Origin: Whitmania pigra
Lineage: Eukaryota > Annelida > Clitellata > Hirudinida > Haemopidae
Assembly (NCBI GenBank): GCA_021613335.1
Contig: JAJTWR010000044.1
Span: forward strand, 535,001 to 599,000
Direction: 5' to 3'
DNA: 64,000 bases
The notes beneath the pieces are model-generated. The model did not search any database and was not told the DNA's origin. It worked only from the letters and a program-made list of their open reading frames with translations. Each line of letters starts with the position of its first letter. Within the stretch, counting starts at the first letter, position 1. Position numbers and translations under genes: made by a program. Positions 1-10,424 of the stretch are shown here, piece by piece.

Positions 1-1136
1 TAAATAAATAAATATAGTTTTACGAGTATGAATAGTAATGTGAATACATCATTGCCAATATTTTTATTTTTATTATTTTTGCAAAAATATTATTATTGTT
101 GTTGTTGCTGTTGTCGCAAGCGTTATTATACAAGTTTATTATCTGTATTACTATTATTATTACTAACAGCCAAATTAATAACAAAATTGTTTTAACAATA
201 ACTAAAATAATTAAAATAATAAAATATTAATAATAATAATAATAAAAAAAAAATAATAAACATCATCTTCAAATTGTTCTAGTGATTTTGAGAGGACATG
301 CATTAAGAATGCAACTCATGTCGAAATGATGATGATGATGATGATGATGATGATGGTGTTTCACAAATGGGTTAAAATGAACAAAAGGAAATGTTATTAC
401 CACAATTATTTATTATTATTAACGTAATACCCTACATTATTAATTACACTTTTGTTTAATTATTACCTAATATTTTATCGTTTGCTATTGATGTACCATT
501 TAGATCTTCAGATGATAATATTAATTAATACTAATATTCTTAATTTTATCATGGTCTCCCACCAACATTGTCGTCGTCGTCGAAGTAGACATCATAATCA
601 TCATCATCATCGTCATCATCATATTGAAGCTGAATATCGAAATAGATCTCATAGACTTGGAATTCAAAGTATAACCTCATAAAAAAATCTAAAACATGTT
701 CCAAGTTAAAATAGAGTGTGGATTTTATGGTCGAAAATTCGAATAAAAATTCTTTTTGGTTTAAAGTGAATAAATGGAGGATTTTTAAATTTAATTTTTA
801 ATTCGTTCTCCATATTTAATATGTTTTGCCATCCCCCTTTCCAATGCTAAATGATTCGTTTTGTTTGAAAGTCGTTTATAGTTACATTAATTTAAAATTA
901 ATTATTTTACCAATCGATATCAATCGTACATTAATCTCCAAATCATATCAAAAATACAAGAAATTCATCGCAGCCTCGAACAAAATTACATTTAATTATC
1001 GTTAAGATTACCAATTTTCACGTTGCAATTTCAAGTGGAGGAATAAAACTAATTAAACATTAATTAAATATCAATTAAACATCAATTAAACATTAATTAA
1101 ACATTAAAACCATGAAACCGTAAATGCTCTCTGCAG
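1..1136. other. Intronic or flanking DNA upstream of the EHD exon, microsatellite-rich
   Basis: No coding block is supported here. It holds short (AAT)n and (GAT)n runs (about 220-245 and 329-354), a CAT-rich patch (about 590-622) and a 12-bp tandem repeat of the type ATTAATTAAACA at about 1050-1105, directly before the splice acceptor of the EHD exon. It is probably the last intron of that gene, whose earlier exons lie left of the window. Confidence 0.6.
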
Positions 1137-1844
1137 GTCCATGCCTACATCATCAGCTACCTGAAGCAGCAGATGCCCACGGTTCTGGGCAAGAAGACGA
1201 AACAAAACGCACTCATCCAGCACCTCAAAGAGACCTACCTGAAAGTCCAACGAGAGCACCAAATATCGCCAGGTGACCTTCCGAACCTCAGACGCATGCA
1301 GGAAGTTTTGAAACAAAAGGACTTCAGTAAGTTCCACTCGCTCAAGAGGAGACTCATTGAAACCGTGGACAGCATGCTGGAAGAAGACGTGCCGAGGTTC
1401 ATGCAGATGATTCCCAAGGACGAACAGGTCATCAGGGACATGTCCATTATCAAGGGAGGAGCCTTCAACGATTACATCGACGGCCCCTTCAGGTTCAACT
1501 GCGGAGAGGGCATTGAAAAGGGCAAAGGCGAAAGCGAGTGGGTGGTCTACCAGAACAGGGCCAAGTACGAAGACATCTTCCAATCGCTTAACCCGATTAA
1601 CGGCAAAGTCACCGGATTGGTGGCAAAAGCGGAAATGACCAAATCGAAACTTCCCAACGCCATGCTGGCGAAGATCTGGAAACTGTCAGACGTCGACAAG
1701 GATGGACTTCTGGACATGGATGAGTTCGGGCTGGCCTTGTACCTCATCGACCTCAAATTGAAGGGTTTCGACGTTCCAGCCGAACTGCCGGAGCACCTCA
1801 TTCCACCGTCAAAAATCATCCACAATGAGTGCAATCACGACTAA
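1137..1844 (+). CDS. EHD: EH domain-containing protein (EHD1-4 / RME-1 type), C-terminal exon, partial
   Basis: EHD proteins are dynamin-like ATPases that remodel membranes during endocytic recycling. This is the last coding exon only: an acceptor (CTCTGCAG) is followed at 1137 by an open frame of 235 codons in phase 0 to TAA at 1842. It begins with VHAYIISYLKQQMP, part of the helical region after the G domain, continues through REHQISPGDLPNLRRMQE, and ends with a C-terminal EH domain (about residues 145-235 of the exon). That domain has the EF-hand loop DVDKDGLLDMDEF, the KSKLPNAMLAKIWKLSD helix and a final LPEHLIPPS. The ATPase domain exons must lie left of position 1. AATAAA at 2090-2095 is a likely polyadenylation signal. 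The gene converges on the nuclear receptor gene on the minus strand. Confidence 0.95.
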   Translation, partial: VHAYIISYLKQQMPTVLGKKTKQNALIQHLKETYLKVQREHQISPGDLPNLRRMQEVLKQKDFSKFHSLKRRLIETVDSMLEEDVPRFMQMIPKDEQVIRDMSIIKGGAFNDYIDGPFRFNCGEGIEKGKGESEWVVYQNRAKYEDIFQSLNPINGKVTGLVAKAEMTKSKLPNAMLAKIWKLSDVDKDGLLDMDEFGLALYLIDLKLKGFDVPAELPEHLIPPSKIIHNECNHD

Positions 1845-2089
1845 AGTCCTGATTTTCGATTTATTCTTTTACAACTTTGAAGTATTTTATTGAAACCATT
1901 TTTAAATGTTTTACTGAAGTCATTCGGAAATATTTATTTAACATTTTAACTTTCAAAACACTCGTGCCTAAGACAGCAATTTCTGATATTTCGGGCGGTT
2001 TATTGCGCATTCGGAAAACTTCTTTAATTTAATTACTTTCGACTTTCTTTGTTCGTTTGAACTTTGTTTGAACTTTGAACTTCTTAGAA

Positions 2090-2095
2090 AATAAA
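2090..2095 (+). terminator. Polyadenylation signal AATAAA of the EHD gene
   Basis: Canonical AATAAA about 250 bp after the EHD stop codon, in an otherwise non-coding AT-rich stretch. Confidence 0.5.
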
Positions 2096-2139
2096 ATCTC
2101 TCGAAACCGAGAATGAGTAGAGGGCGTGGAATTTTTCAT

Positions 2140-2215
2140 CGGGTGACGTAACATTTCATAATATTTCATAACATTTCATAATATTTCGTAATATTTCATA
2201 GCATTGCAACGTTGC
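2140..2215. repeat. Short AT-rich minisatellite
   Basis: Imperfect tandem copies of an 11-12 bp unit (AACATTTCATAATATTTCAT over two units), between the EHD 3' end and the nuclear receptor gene. Confidence 0.7.
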
Positions 2216-2453
2216 ATGTTGTCGTCAAATGATTTTTGTCCTCACAAGATGTCGCTTCAACTGTAAACTTTGGCTTTTAAGTCTTGATGGAGTCAAGTAT
2301 TTGCCTATTTATTGCAAGAAATGGCATCAATTAAGTGCGATTATTCGTATTATTCGCTGTAATTTTTGTGTTTTTACTTTTTTTCGTGGTAGTTTCGATG
2401 TGAATTTTACTAATTTATTTAAAATGTTTGAAATAGAAACATCAGTGATGTCG

Positions 2454-4703
2454 TCAATTGATCATGTTTCTGATGTACGATAGGATGGATGAATGCTGAG
2501 TGAAGTGTGGAAAAAATATTCTTTCCAGAGTTTCAGGGGCACAGGCAGATGTTCCGAGCAGCACCAGGAGCAGTTTGCCGATTCTGCAACTGAGTGGCAC
2601 ACCTGAGTGATTTACCTGGAATTCGTCTACAAGTCTCAAGAGTTTGTTTTGAATTGTTTCGACCTGGACCGGATTGGTCAGGAGAGGCACGTCTGTTGAA
2701 GAATGATCGCAATAAACAGAACCGCAAGGGTAGCCAATAAACGTGTTACCAAACTGCATTACCTGGATTCAGAAGCAGAAGTGCCCTCAGGTAAACCATC
2801 TCGTATCCTGAACTGCAAAGAGACTTCAATCTTTCGAAGAAGATGAATAGGCTTCCATGAGAAGGTGATTCTTTCAGGATAGATGGAAGGTCGGAACGGA
2901 TGAGTGCAACGGCGTACACGTGATGCCAGGTTTGACCAATCAAAACCTTGGAATCGTACGGTGATAGGCCAACCATTGAGGTGACTTTTTCACTCCACTG
3001 AACGACTGAACGAAGGATGTGAAGAGCGTGCAGCTGTCTGGAATGAGGAGATTGGAGAGTTGGATTTGGGTCGTTGGGTTCAAAGTTCAAAAGGTGTTCA
3101 AACTCGAGCAGACGAGTGAAGATCTTCATCTGCGGACCTCCCATCGAATTTTTGTACGTTCTTCCCATCTGAACGGCTGATGAGATTAAAAATTAGATTA
3201 TATTTTCATGATAAGTGGAAATATTTTTTAATAAAAAATAACCCGTAAATGTGAAAAACAATTAAGCGAACGCTGAACATTTAAAAATTCCAGCGAAATT
3301 CAATATGATTTGCAGACGTCAAGATTTTAATTCAAAAATTAATGAGGAATAAATTGCTCACAAATTATCATATCGACAACTTATTTAATAAAAAAAATGA
3401 TTATTACAAACTAAAAACAAATTCCGAAATTTTGCTAAATATTTAAAATAAAAGGCACCTTCATGTTTCATACCGACAGTCAAACACCTGGCGAGTCTGC
3501 AACTCTGGCACTTTGTTCGCTTCACTTGGTTGATTTCGCACGAACCTCCATCTTTGCAGACAAAAGATGATCTTAAAAATAATTTTTTAAATCCTTAAAA
3601 ATATTTCTTAAAAAGTGGATCGAATAAAGAAGATGATGGATTCAAAATAAATCTTCCTGCTTTGACTTCAGTTTGGAAAACAAGACCCAAAGATGCGTTT
3701 GGCAAATATCGAGTGAAGGAATGAACGAATAAATGAATGAAGTGATGGATGGATTCTTTAGAGGATGAATGCGGAGATAAAAATCAACAGAGATTTTAGC
3801 TTCTAAACTTTTTTATTCAAAGACATCACATTATTTTTTTAAACATCGATTATTTATTTTTTAATCACACTAATATTCTGAGAAGATTCATATTATTGAA
3901 GCATTTTTATATATTTTACTATGTTATTTACATAACATTATGTATTATTAAATTATATTGTTTAAACAATATTACATATTATTATATATTATTATATTAT
4001 ATTATTTAAGCGTTATTCTAACTGAAAACGCTAAGGTTTTCCTGCCAAAATTTAATTTTTATGAAAGAAATATTTTAAATGTTTAGGCCAGTCTGACAAC
4101 AGAGCATTTGAATTGTGAATATTCAGATTGTTAAATTACATTCAACTGAGAATTTACAAGTTGTTTTATTTAACATTTCAATAAATTGAACACTTATTCC
4201 AGTAGAACAAGTAACACTCGATAGTTGAATTTAGTGAGGCCTTAAAGTAGTTGTATGTTTATACTCCTTTCGCTTAAACAAAATATATCATCGAAAAAAA
4301 CAGATTTGATTTATATATGCCCGCAAAAAATGTCGATTCCTGCAAATATTTCAAGCTTAACTTATCTTATTTATCCGCTAAAGTTTAGCTTTAAGAATTA
4401 AAAAAATTCTTTATCTTTTCGTAAACACTAAAAAAAGCGTTACTTAATTTAGTATCGATCTGTTGCTAGAACTCGGTCGATAACAAAGTAAAATAACAAT
4501 AAATATAATTTAAACAGTTATTGACGAGGAAATGAATCTAAATGTTAAATGAAATATTGCCTGACAGACCTGTTGCGAACGCATCTCTTGAAAAAACTTT
4601 TGCATCCTTCGCAAGACACAGCACCATAATGTCTGCCAGTACTTTTGTCGCCACAAACGAGGCATTCTACAGCGTGAACATCACCAGACGATTCCATCTC
4701 AAT
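2454..4703 (-). CDS. Nuclear receptor, NR2 (COUP-TF-like) type, divergent
   Basis: Ligand-type transcription factor. Four exons join in phase: 4703-4570, 3571-3459, 3176-2763 and 2692-2454 (stop). Exon 1 gives the first zinc module, [18 protein letters not shown], with P-box CEGCKS and FFKRCVRN. Exon 2 gives the second module ([17 protein letters not shown] and [14 protein letters not shown]). Exon 3 continues with AVQMGR, the usual NR2 junction, then a short hinge and the ligand-binding domain ([15 protein letters not shown] across the next junction). Exon 4 ends with [11 protein letters not shown], which aligns with the COUP-TF helix 12. The intron 2762-2693 is only 70 bp. A possible start ATG is at 4697, but the exon has an acceptor at its 5' side, so an N-terminal exon may lie further right. 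CEGCKS and the helix-12 match favour NR2F, but divergence leaves the subfamily open. Confidence 0.88.
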
Positions 4704-5610
4704 CTGTAAATAAGCGCTATAAAATGTTTTTATTCTTGGTTTAAGTTGACATTTGGTGTTGTATAATGTTTTTAATTAACTGCCATTTCGTTTAGAACAT
4801 TGGTAATGTGGCGCAACAATCAAAATTGACAAGACATTCCGTAGATTTCGATTTATGAGATCGGAATTATTTAAGTTAGCAACAATCGACATTTTCCGTT
4901 ATGTATTGTTACGATAATTGAATTAATTGTCACTCAACAAAACAAATTGCCATGGAAACCAACCTCAGGCGACAGAAACATAAATCATCAATTGTTACTT
5001 CTTCAAACTTATACCAACCAATTGTGGGCGTGGCCCCTATCCATTACTGATGTCCACTTGTGCTCTTGCGACAATTCACAGTAATCTAAGATGAACACGA
5101 AATTGGATAGTGAATAATAGAACTTAAGGATGTTGTATATAAAGTATGCTTATAGAAGTAAAAACAAATTGTCACCAATTATTCAAATCGTTTGAAACTT
5201 ATGTTTCTGCACAGTGGACATTTTAAGCATGCGTCCGCTTATAAATATACATACTTGTTAAGCTTTGATGTTAGAGTCGCTAATAACCTGGAAAAGTGAC
5301 GTGCAAAGGCAATTAGGAAGTGCAAATTGCGAAGGTTTTCTAGAGTTATGGTTAGGGGTACTTGGGACAACTTTTGATACTACCTGTGAGTTGGTTACTT
5401 GGCCAACGAACGAATAATTTAATGTGAAACGTGAAAACTTTTAACTGTGAGTTCCTTTCTCGTGTTCATTTAACAACGCAATCAACTTTTCGTTCGTCTT
5501 ACTATTCGTCTCGTGAGATCAAGTTGTTCACTTATTACATGTTATCCATAACAAGTTAATTACTAATATCCATAACAAGTTAATTACTAATATCCATAAC
5601 ACCTTAGAAA
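4704..5610. other. Non-coding DNA between the nuclear receptor and the repeat block
   Basis: No coding exon is recognised. A 24-bp unit containing AAGTTAATTACTAATATCCA is repeated about 2.5 times at 5547-5606. The 5' part of the nuclear receptor gene (promoter or first exon) could lie here. Confidence 0.5.
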
Positions 5611-5615
5611 GTAAC

Positions 5616-6420
5616 ACGCATTCGAACCGCTCGTGACCTCTGCCCTCTGAGTGACGAGGGTGACAAGCAATTACAGGCAGCAAGCGTCATAAGTAATTTA
5701 TGGCTTCACGGGGATGCTTTGATTGCGCATGCGTCCGTCACAAACAACAAACGAATTAAGTAACCACGAGGTCACAGGTTCAACAAAAGGTCATGAGAAA
5801 CAAAACCTTCCCTCTGCACTTGTTATTTCAAACTTAAACAATTGGTTCTTGGATTCAAACAGGTGATTCGTGGACATTTAATACTTTTAAACATTGCGAC
5901 AGCAGTTGAAGACCCGTTGAGCAATAATATTAAAAAATAATATTAAAACTACTTGTGGTAGCTCTAGCCATCTTGCCGGCTATCAAGTCATCAATTTCTA
6001 GTTTTTCTAGATCTCCCAGCGGATGATGTTGATTTAAACTTTTTTATGTTTTTTAAACTGGGGTGCCTCGAATGCGCCTCCTGGCCTTGACTCCGGGAAC
6101 GGCTTTGAAATTGTAGAAGTGGTCCTACTCCGTCCAAATAATCTCGTTATTCAACGGACTTTAACATTCCTAGCTACCAGTTGAAGACCCGATCTATTTA
6201 CAAATCAGGTTGAAACATCATCGTTATTATATATGAGACGTGTAATAAATATTACCATCTCTTACACTACAAGCTCTGCATTAATTATCTTATTATTATT
6301 ATTATTATTATTATTAAATTAATTATTGGCGAGAGTCACAAGTTTGTGTTCATCATGATCGTCATCGTCATCGTCATCATCATCATCAGGGGTTTGTGTC
6401 ACATTGGTTGATCTTTGCTA
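5616..6420. repeat. Dispersed repeat, copy 1, interrupted by a SINE-like insertion
   Basis: The stretch 5620-5916 matches 13665-13950, sharing blocks such as GCAATTACAGGCAGCAAG, GATTGCGCATGCGTCC and AAACGAATTAAGTAACCA. The match resumes after 6191 (AACATCATC, CACTACAAGCTC, ATTATTGGCRAG). It is therefore one repeat of about 450 bp present twice in the window in the same orientation. No coding capacity or terminal inverted repeats were recognised. It could be a non-autonomous DNA element or an old segmental copy. Confidence 0.75.
5917..6177 (-). mobile_element. SINE-like 261-bp insertion with 14-bp target-site duplication
   Basis: The 14-mer CAGTTGAAGACCCG occurs at 5903-5916 and again at 6178-6191, flanking 261 bp that are absent from the second copy of the host repeat, which reads straight through at about 13938-13951. 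Read on the minus strand, the insert starts GTAGCTAGGAATG and ends in an A/T-rich tail, as LINE-mobilised short elements do. No convincing tRNA A/B boxes were found, so the source RNA is unknown. Confidence 0.7.
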
Positions 6421-7220
6421 AAGCAGTAGGACTACCATTGAGGCTTCATCGTCAAATAACATATGAGTGAGCATTTCATATTTACTTTGATTATTTAGTT
6501 TTAATACTGCTACCAGTATATTTTATGCAGTGATGCATGTCTGCAGAAAAGCCGCTCAGTATTTATTTAATTATATTATAATTATATTATTATTATTTAC
6601 TTATATTATGATACCACAAAGAGTCATACTTCATTTCAGGCGTAGAAGCAGCACATTTAGTGTTGAAGACTTCGCCCCAATCATGGCAAGCAACAATATT
6701 TTTCTCTTTGAAATTGAAATTATTGGCACGAAATCTTAAAGAGGTTCGCCAGCCCTGGCGCAAAGAACGTTGATATTCAGAATCTGTTTATGGCTCTTCG
6801 TGTAGATATTGATGTTAGTAACTTGTTAAATATGTTGACATTCCGGGGCAATTTTGTACAATTTAAATATTTATAGCTTCGGTAAGCACACGTTCTTGTT
6901 CTAACCTTAATTCCGCTAATCGACGATTATCTCTTCCTCTAATCTCGCCCGATCTTGTTCTAACCTCATCACTTCCATCTTATTAGCTTCTTCTCTTGCT
7001 ACATGCGCTTCTTCCCTTGCTCTAGGATGCTCCTCAAACAGTACCAATCCGGAGCTCTCAATCATCCCCAGAGCCACGAGTGAACGTGGGCAAGTGTCCA
7101 GAGGTGATAAGCGTGTCACAAGGCAGCGGATCATACTTCAAATCTGAAATGAATTCTGAAGTGAACCCACCCGACAGAATCCTTTTAAATATTTATATAT
7201 ACTATTGAAAATATATTAAA

Positions 7221-7262
7221 CTAGCGGCACCTGCGCGTCAAAAACTGACAACATAATATTAT
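7221..7262 (-). mobile_element. Helitron-type 3' terminus fragment, truncated
   Basis: This segment (CTAGCGGCACCTGCGCGTC, then an ACTGACAACATAATA stretch) closely resembles the Helitron 3' end at 10425-10475 but lacks half of the hairpin stem. On the minus strand it ends CTAG followed by T, as expected for Helitron CTRR ends inserted at A|T. Confidence 0.5.
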
Positions 7263-7379
7263 TTTATTATAATAAAAACATGTCATAATTTTATTACTTA
7301 CACCTTAAACATCTTTGTCAAAAATTTCGGTTAAAATAATTTTAAAGCAAAATTTAGACATCATCTATTTGGATTTTCG

Positions 7380-8430
7380 GGGTCTCATGAACCGTCTCTA
7401 TTTATATATTTGGATTTTCGTAAGGCATTCGACTCTGTCTCTCATGTTAAACTAATCAACAAGATATTTACTTACGGTTTTAGTGATAATATGAAAGGTT
7501 GAAGTTTCTGTCACAAGTGGAATACCTCAGGACAGTGTTCTAGGGCCAACCTCATTTCTACTCTTCATAAATGACCTATCCAGCACTTTTGCTAACTCAG
7601 ACACCATTTGCAAGCTCTTTGCAGATGATGTGAAGCTTTTCAACAAGTCTTCATCCCAATTACAATATTCTCTTAACAGGATAGTAGATTGGAATAAAAA
7701 ATGGCAGTTACAACTTGCTCCTTGCTGTTACAAAGCTGATTGGCTTTAGAAGAAGTTTTAACCCTTATGAATATTTGATTGATAGTCACAAGCTAACAAG
7801 AGTTGACATAGTTTGAGATCCAGAAATGTTCACTGATTTTTCTCTCCATTTTGATAAACACATTGATAATATCATAAAAAAAAAAAGCATCAACCATATC
7901 TAAATTTATTCTCTTGTCTTTTTCTACAAGAGACCAAAACATTCTAATAAAAGTCTTCTGCACATATGTTAGGCCAATACTGGAGTACAGCTCTCCTGTC
8001 TGTACTCCCCACAGGAAGTCACTTATAGACAGGATAGAACAAATTCAGAAGCGATTTACCATCCCCCTATATGCAAAAACTGAAACTACTCAAATTACAT
8101 TCCTTAGAAAAACGTCGATTGCTGGCTGATCTCACACTCTGCTTCAAGATCAAATATCACCTTACTCACATCACAATATCTCTCATCAACTTAAATTTTT
8201 CCAGAACCCAAGGCCACAATCACAAATTGACAGCTAATAACAACCAGCTAATTCCGATGCGATACCTCAAAACACTTTTTTTTGCAACCGTTTCGTAAAA
8301 CTGGCTGAGGTTGTAAGCTCTACAACTTTAACTCGCTTCAACGCAGCAATTCGACAACCAAACTTTAACCAATACACCAGATTTAAAGATTTTAAGACGA
8401 CTGCATTCTTGAGACAAATTTATTTTTGAG
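7380..8430 (+). mobile_element. Decayed non-LTR retrotransposon (LINE) reverse transcriptase fragment
   Basis: Broken frames encode pieces of a LINE reverse transcriptase. At about 7410 there is LDFRKAFDSVSHVKLINKI. At about 7518-7650 there is IPQDSVLGPTSFLLFINDL followed by KLFADDVKLF, which holds the catalytic F-A-D-D. At about 7914-8290 there is the C-terminal region after the palm (FCTYVRPILEYSSPVC, RIEQIQKRFT, LEKRRLLADLTLCFK). Frameshifts and stops separate the blocks, so it is inactive. It ends less than 100 bp before the GTF2H4 retrocopy. The same family is present at 53260-53925. Confidence 0.88.
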
Positions 8431-8523
8431 CCTTTTTTTTATGTGCCTTTTTTTTATGTGTCTCTCTCCCACGTTAGCCTCTCATACTTTCTATATTTTA
8501 GTTTTAAGCTTTAAAAGAACACA

Positions 8524-9932
8524 GTGGAAAAGATACAACAATTTGATGACATGCTGAGATCGGTCTTCAAACGATTGGAGTTTAGAGATTTTTCCGCATA
8601 TTTGAAAACGTTGCCGAAGCATGTTATTCTGCAGTGTTACCGCCATCCTGCCCCATGTGCGGCAGTTTTTAGGGAGTTACCAGAGTTAGAGAAACCTTTC
8701 ATCTTGAGGGTATTATTTTTGGACCAACTAGTGACTCTAAATGTGGCATTATCTTGGATTCACAACACTAGCGAAAGTAATGCTGTTATTCAGGCTCTAA
8801 CAGAAGTGCACGTTATTGAAGACACCAGAATTGATGCCCGATGTTTAAATTGCAAGAAGATTTCAAACAGAATCTTAGAATTGCAATAGCAGAAGGTGGT
8901 GAACTATGGCTTGGAGTGTGCATGTTGGAAAAAGACAAGAATCCTAAGAATATTACTTATCTTGATCAATATGCAAGAGAAAGATGGGAGTGCATCCTCC
9001 ACTTTATGGTACGATCGGAAGACAAAGAGCCTGTGTACAGCAAGGACATTCTCGATGTTCTTCATGCTGGTTTCATCAAAATGGAGGGCAGTGAACACTC
9101 TATAACTGCACTAGGCTTCCAATTTTTACTGCTAGGCATTTCAAAACAAGTTTGTTTTTTCATGCTTAAATGCCTCGAGATTGTGGAGGCAAAAGGCATG
9201 AAATTTGTCGAATGCCTCGTTTTCCTACTGAAACTCAATTTCCTGACTTTAGGGAAGGACTATTCAAGTGAACATCTTTCTGAGAAACTTCTGGAGTTTC
9301 TGCAGCGGCTACGAGAGTTTGGATTGGTGTTTCAGAAGACTAGAAAATCTCACAGATTTTATCCGACGAGACTTGCCTTGAACATGTGCACAAGAACATG
9401 TCCAGAGTTGACTTTGGACACAAACAACGAAGGAGACATCATCGTTGACAGCGATTATTATGTCAAAGCTTACACATCCTCGTCTCTCATGAGCAATCTT
9501 TTAGACATCTTCAGTAATGTTGTCTTCAAAGTTGAGGGTGCAACTGTGTGCTAGATCAGTCGGAAACGTTGCATGAACGCCTTCTTCATGGGGATAACGG
9601 CAGATCAGATCGTCAAATTCCTAAATGCACACGCTCACAAAGTTACAGCTAACGAGGAACACTGCATTCCCCAGGCTGTTGCAGATCAACTCCACCTACG
9701 GGAGGAGGAAATCAACAGAATCAGTTATGCAGAGGGTGCTTTGTACAACCAGTTTAACTCGGACTCAGATTTTAGGTACATCAGGAACTATGCAAAGGAA
9801 TCAAACGTCCTCGTATGGGAAAACGTGGAAAAGCAAACGTTGGTCGTCTCAAGGAGCGGACATGACGATGTGAAGAAACGCTGGAAGAAGTGGAAGAGAG
9901 AGAGAGAGGTTAAGTCATACAATACGAACTAA
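8524..9932 (+). pseudogene. GTF2H4: Intronless, broken copy of TFIIH subunit p52 (GTF2H4/Tfb2): processed pseudogene
   Basis: GTF2H4/Tfb2 is the TFIIH subunit that anchors and activates the XPB helicase in transcription and nucleotide excision repair. The copy covers essentially the whole protein (about 470 codons) without an intron: RHPAPCAAVFRELPELEKPF near the N-terminus, RERWECILHFMV, LGFQFLLLG, FLTLGKDYSSEHLS, RLREFGLVFQKTRKS with YPTRLALN, and a C-terminal block (GALYNQFNSDSDF, VLVWENVEKQTLVV, GHDDVKKRWKKWK). Two lesions are visible. A frameshift near 8838-8845 joins IDAR to MFKLQEDFKQNLRIA, and an in-frame TAG lies at 9552-9554, where the family has Gln (CAG to TAG fits). Lack of introns plus both lesions indicates a dead retrocopy next to a LINE. 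Sequencing error in a real single-exon gene is a less likely alternative. Confidence 0.85.
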
Positions 9933-9996
9933 ACACATGCAATACTGATTCAACACATGTAATATCTACTCAACACATGCAATAATATATTTAATC

Positions 9997-10156
9997 TATA
10001 TATATATATAGAAAAGTAAATATATTTGCAAAATTTGCCCATGACATATTTTTTGAGTAAATATATATATTTATTTATTTATTTATTTGTTCCTTATCAA
10101 AAAATATGTCATGGGCAAATTTTGCAAATATATTTACTTTTCTATATATATATATA
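9997..10156. repeat. Perfect 60-bp inverted repeat (foldback)
   Basis: Arms at about 9997-10056 and 10097-10156 are reverse complements; the core GCAAAATTTGCCCATGACAT of the left arm reappears inverted on the right. The 40-bp loop is made of TA and TTTA repeats. It could be a snap-back inverted duplication or a small foldback element. It follows the GTF2H4 retrocopy directly. Confidence 0.9.
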
Positions 10157-10424
10157 TATTTATTTATTTATATATCTTATATATTTATTTATTTATATAT
10201 ATATACGACAAGTATATTAAAGATAAGTACTTAATTTTAATTGCTTGGTGGTGCCACGGCCTCAAGTCAGTCTGATGCAGATCAGACTATGGAATCGAAA
10301 TATTCATCTGATTCCATGATTTTTTTTTAAATCAAACTCTTCCTTGATATATGCATTATGATATGTTTTTACGCCTGCCACAATCGAGGCCCTTGAAGTA
10401 TTCTTCGAATGTTTTAGTAAAATG

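Noticed and set aside
6916..7134. Glu/Arg-rich coiled-coil frame on the minus strand
   Set aside because: No splice context, homology or start; it could be a transposon fragment but nothing supports that.
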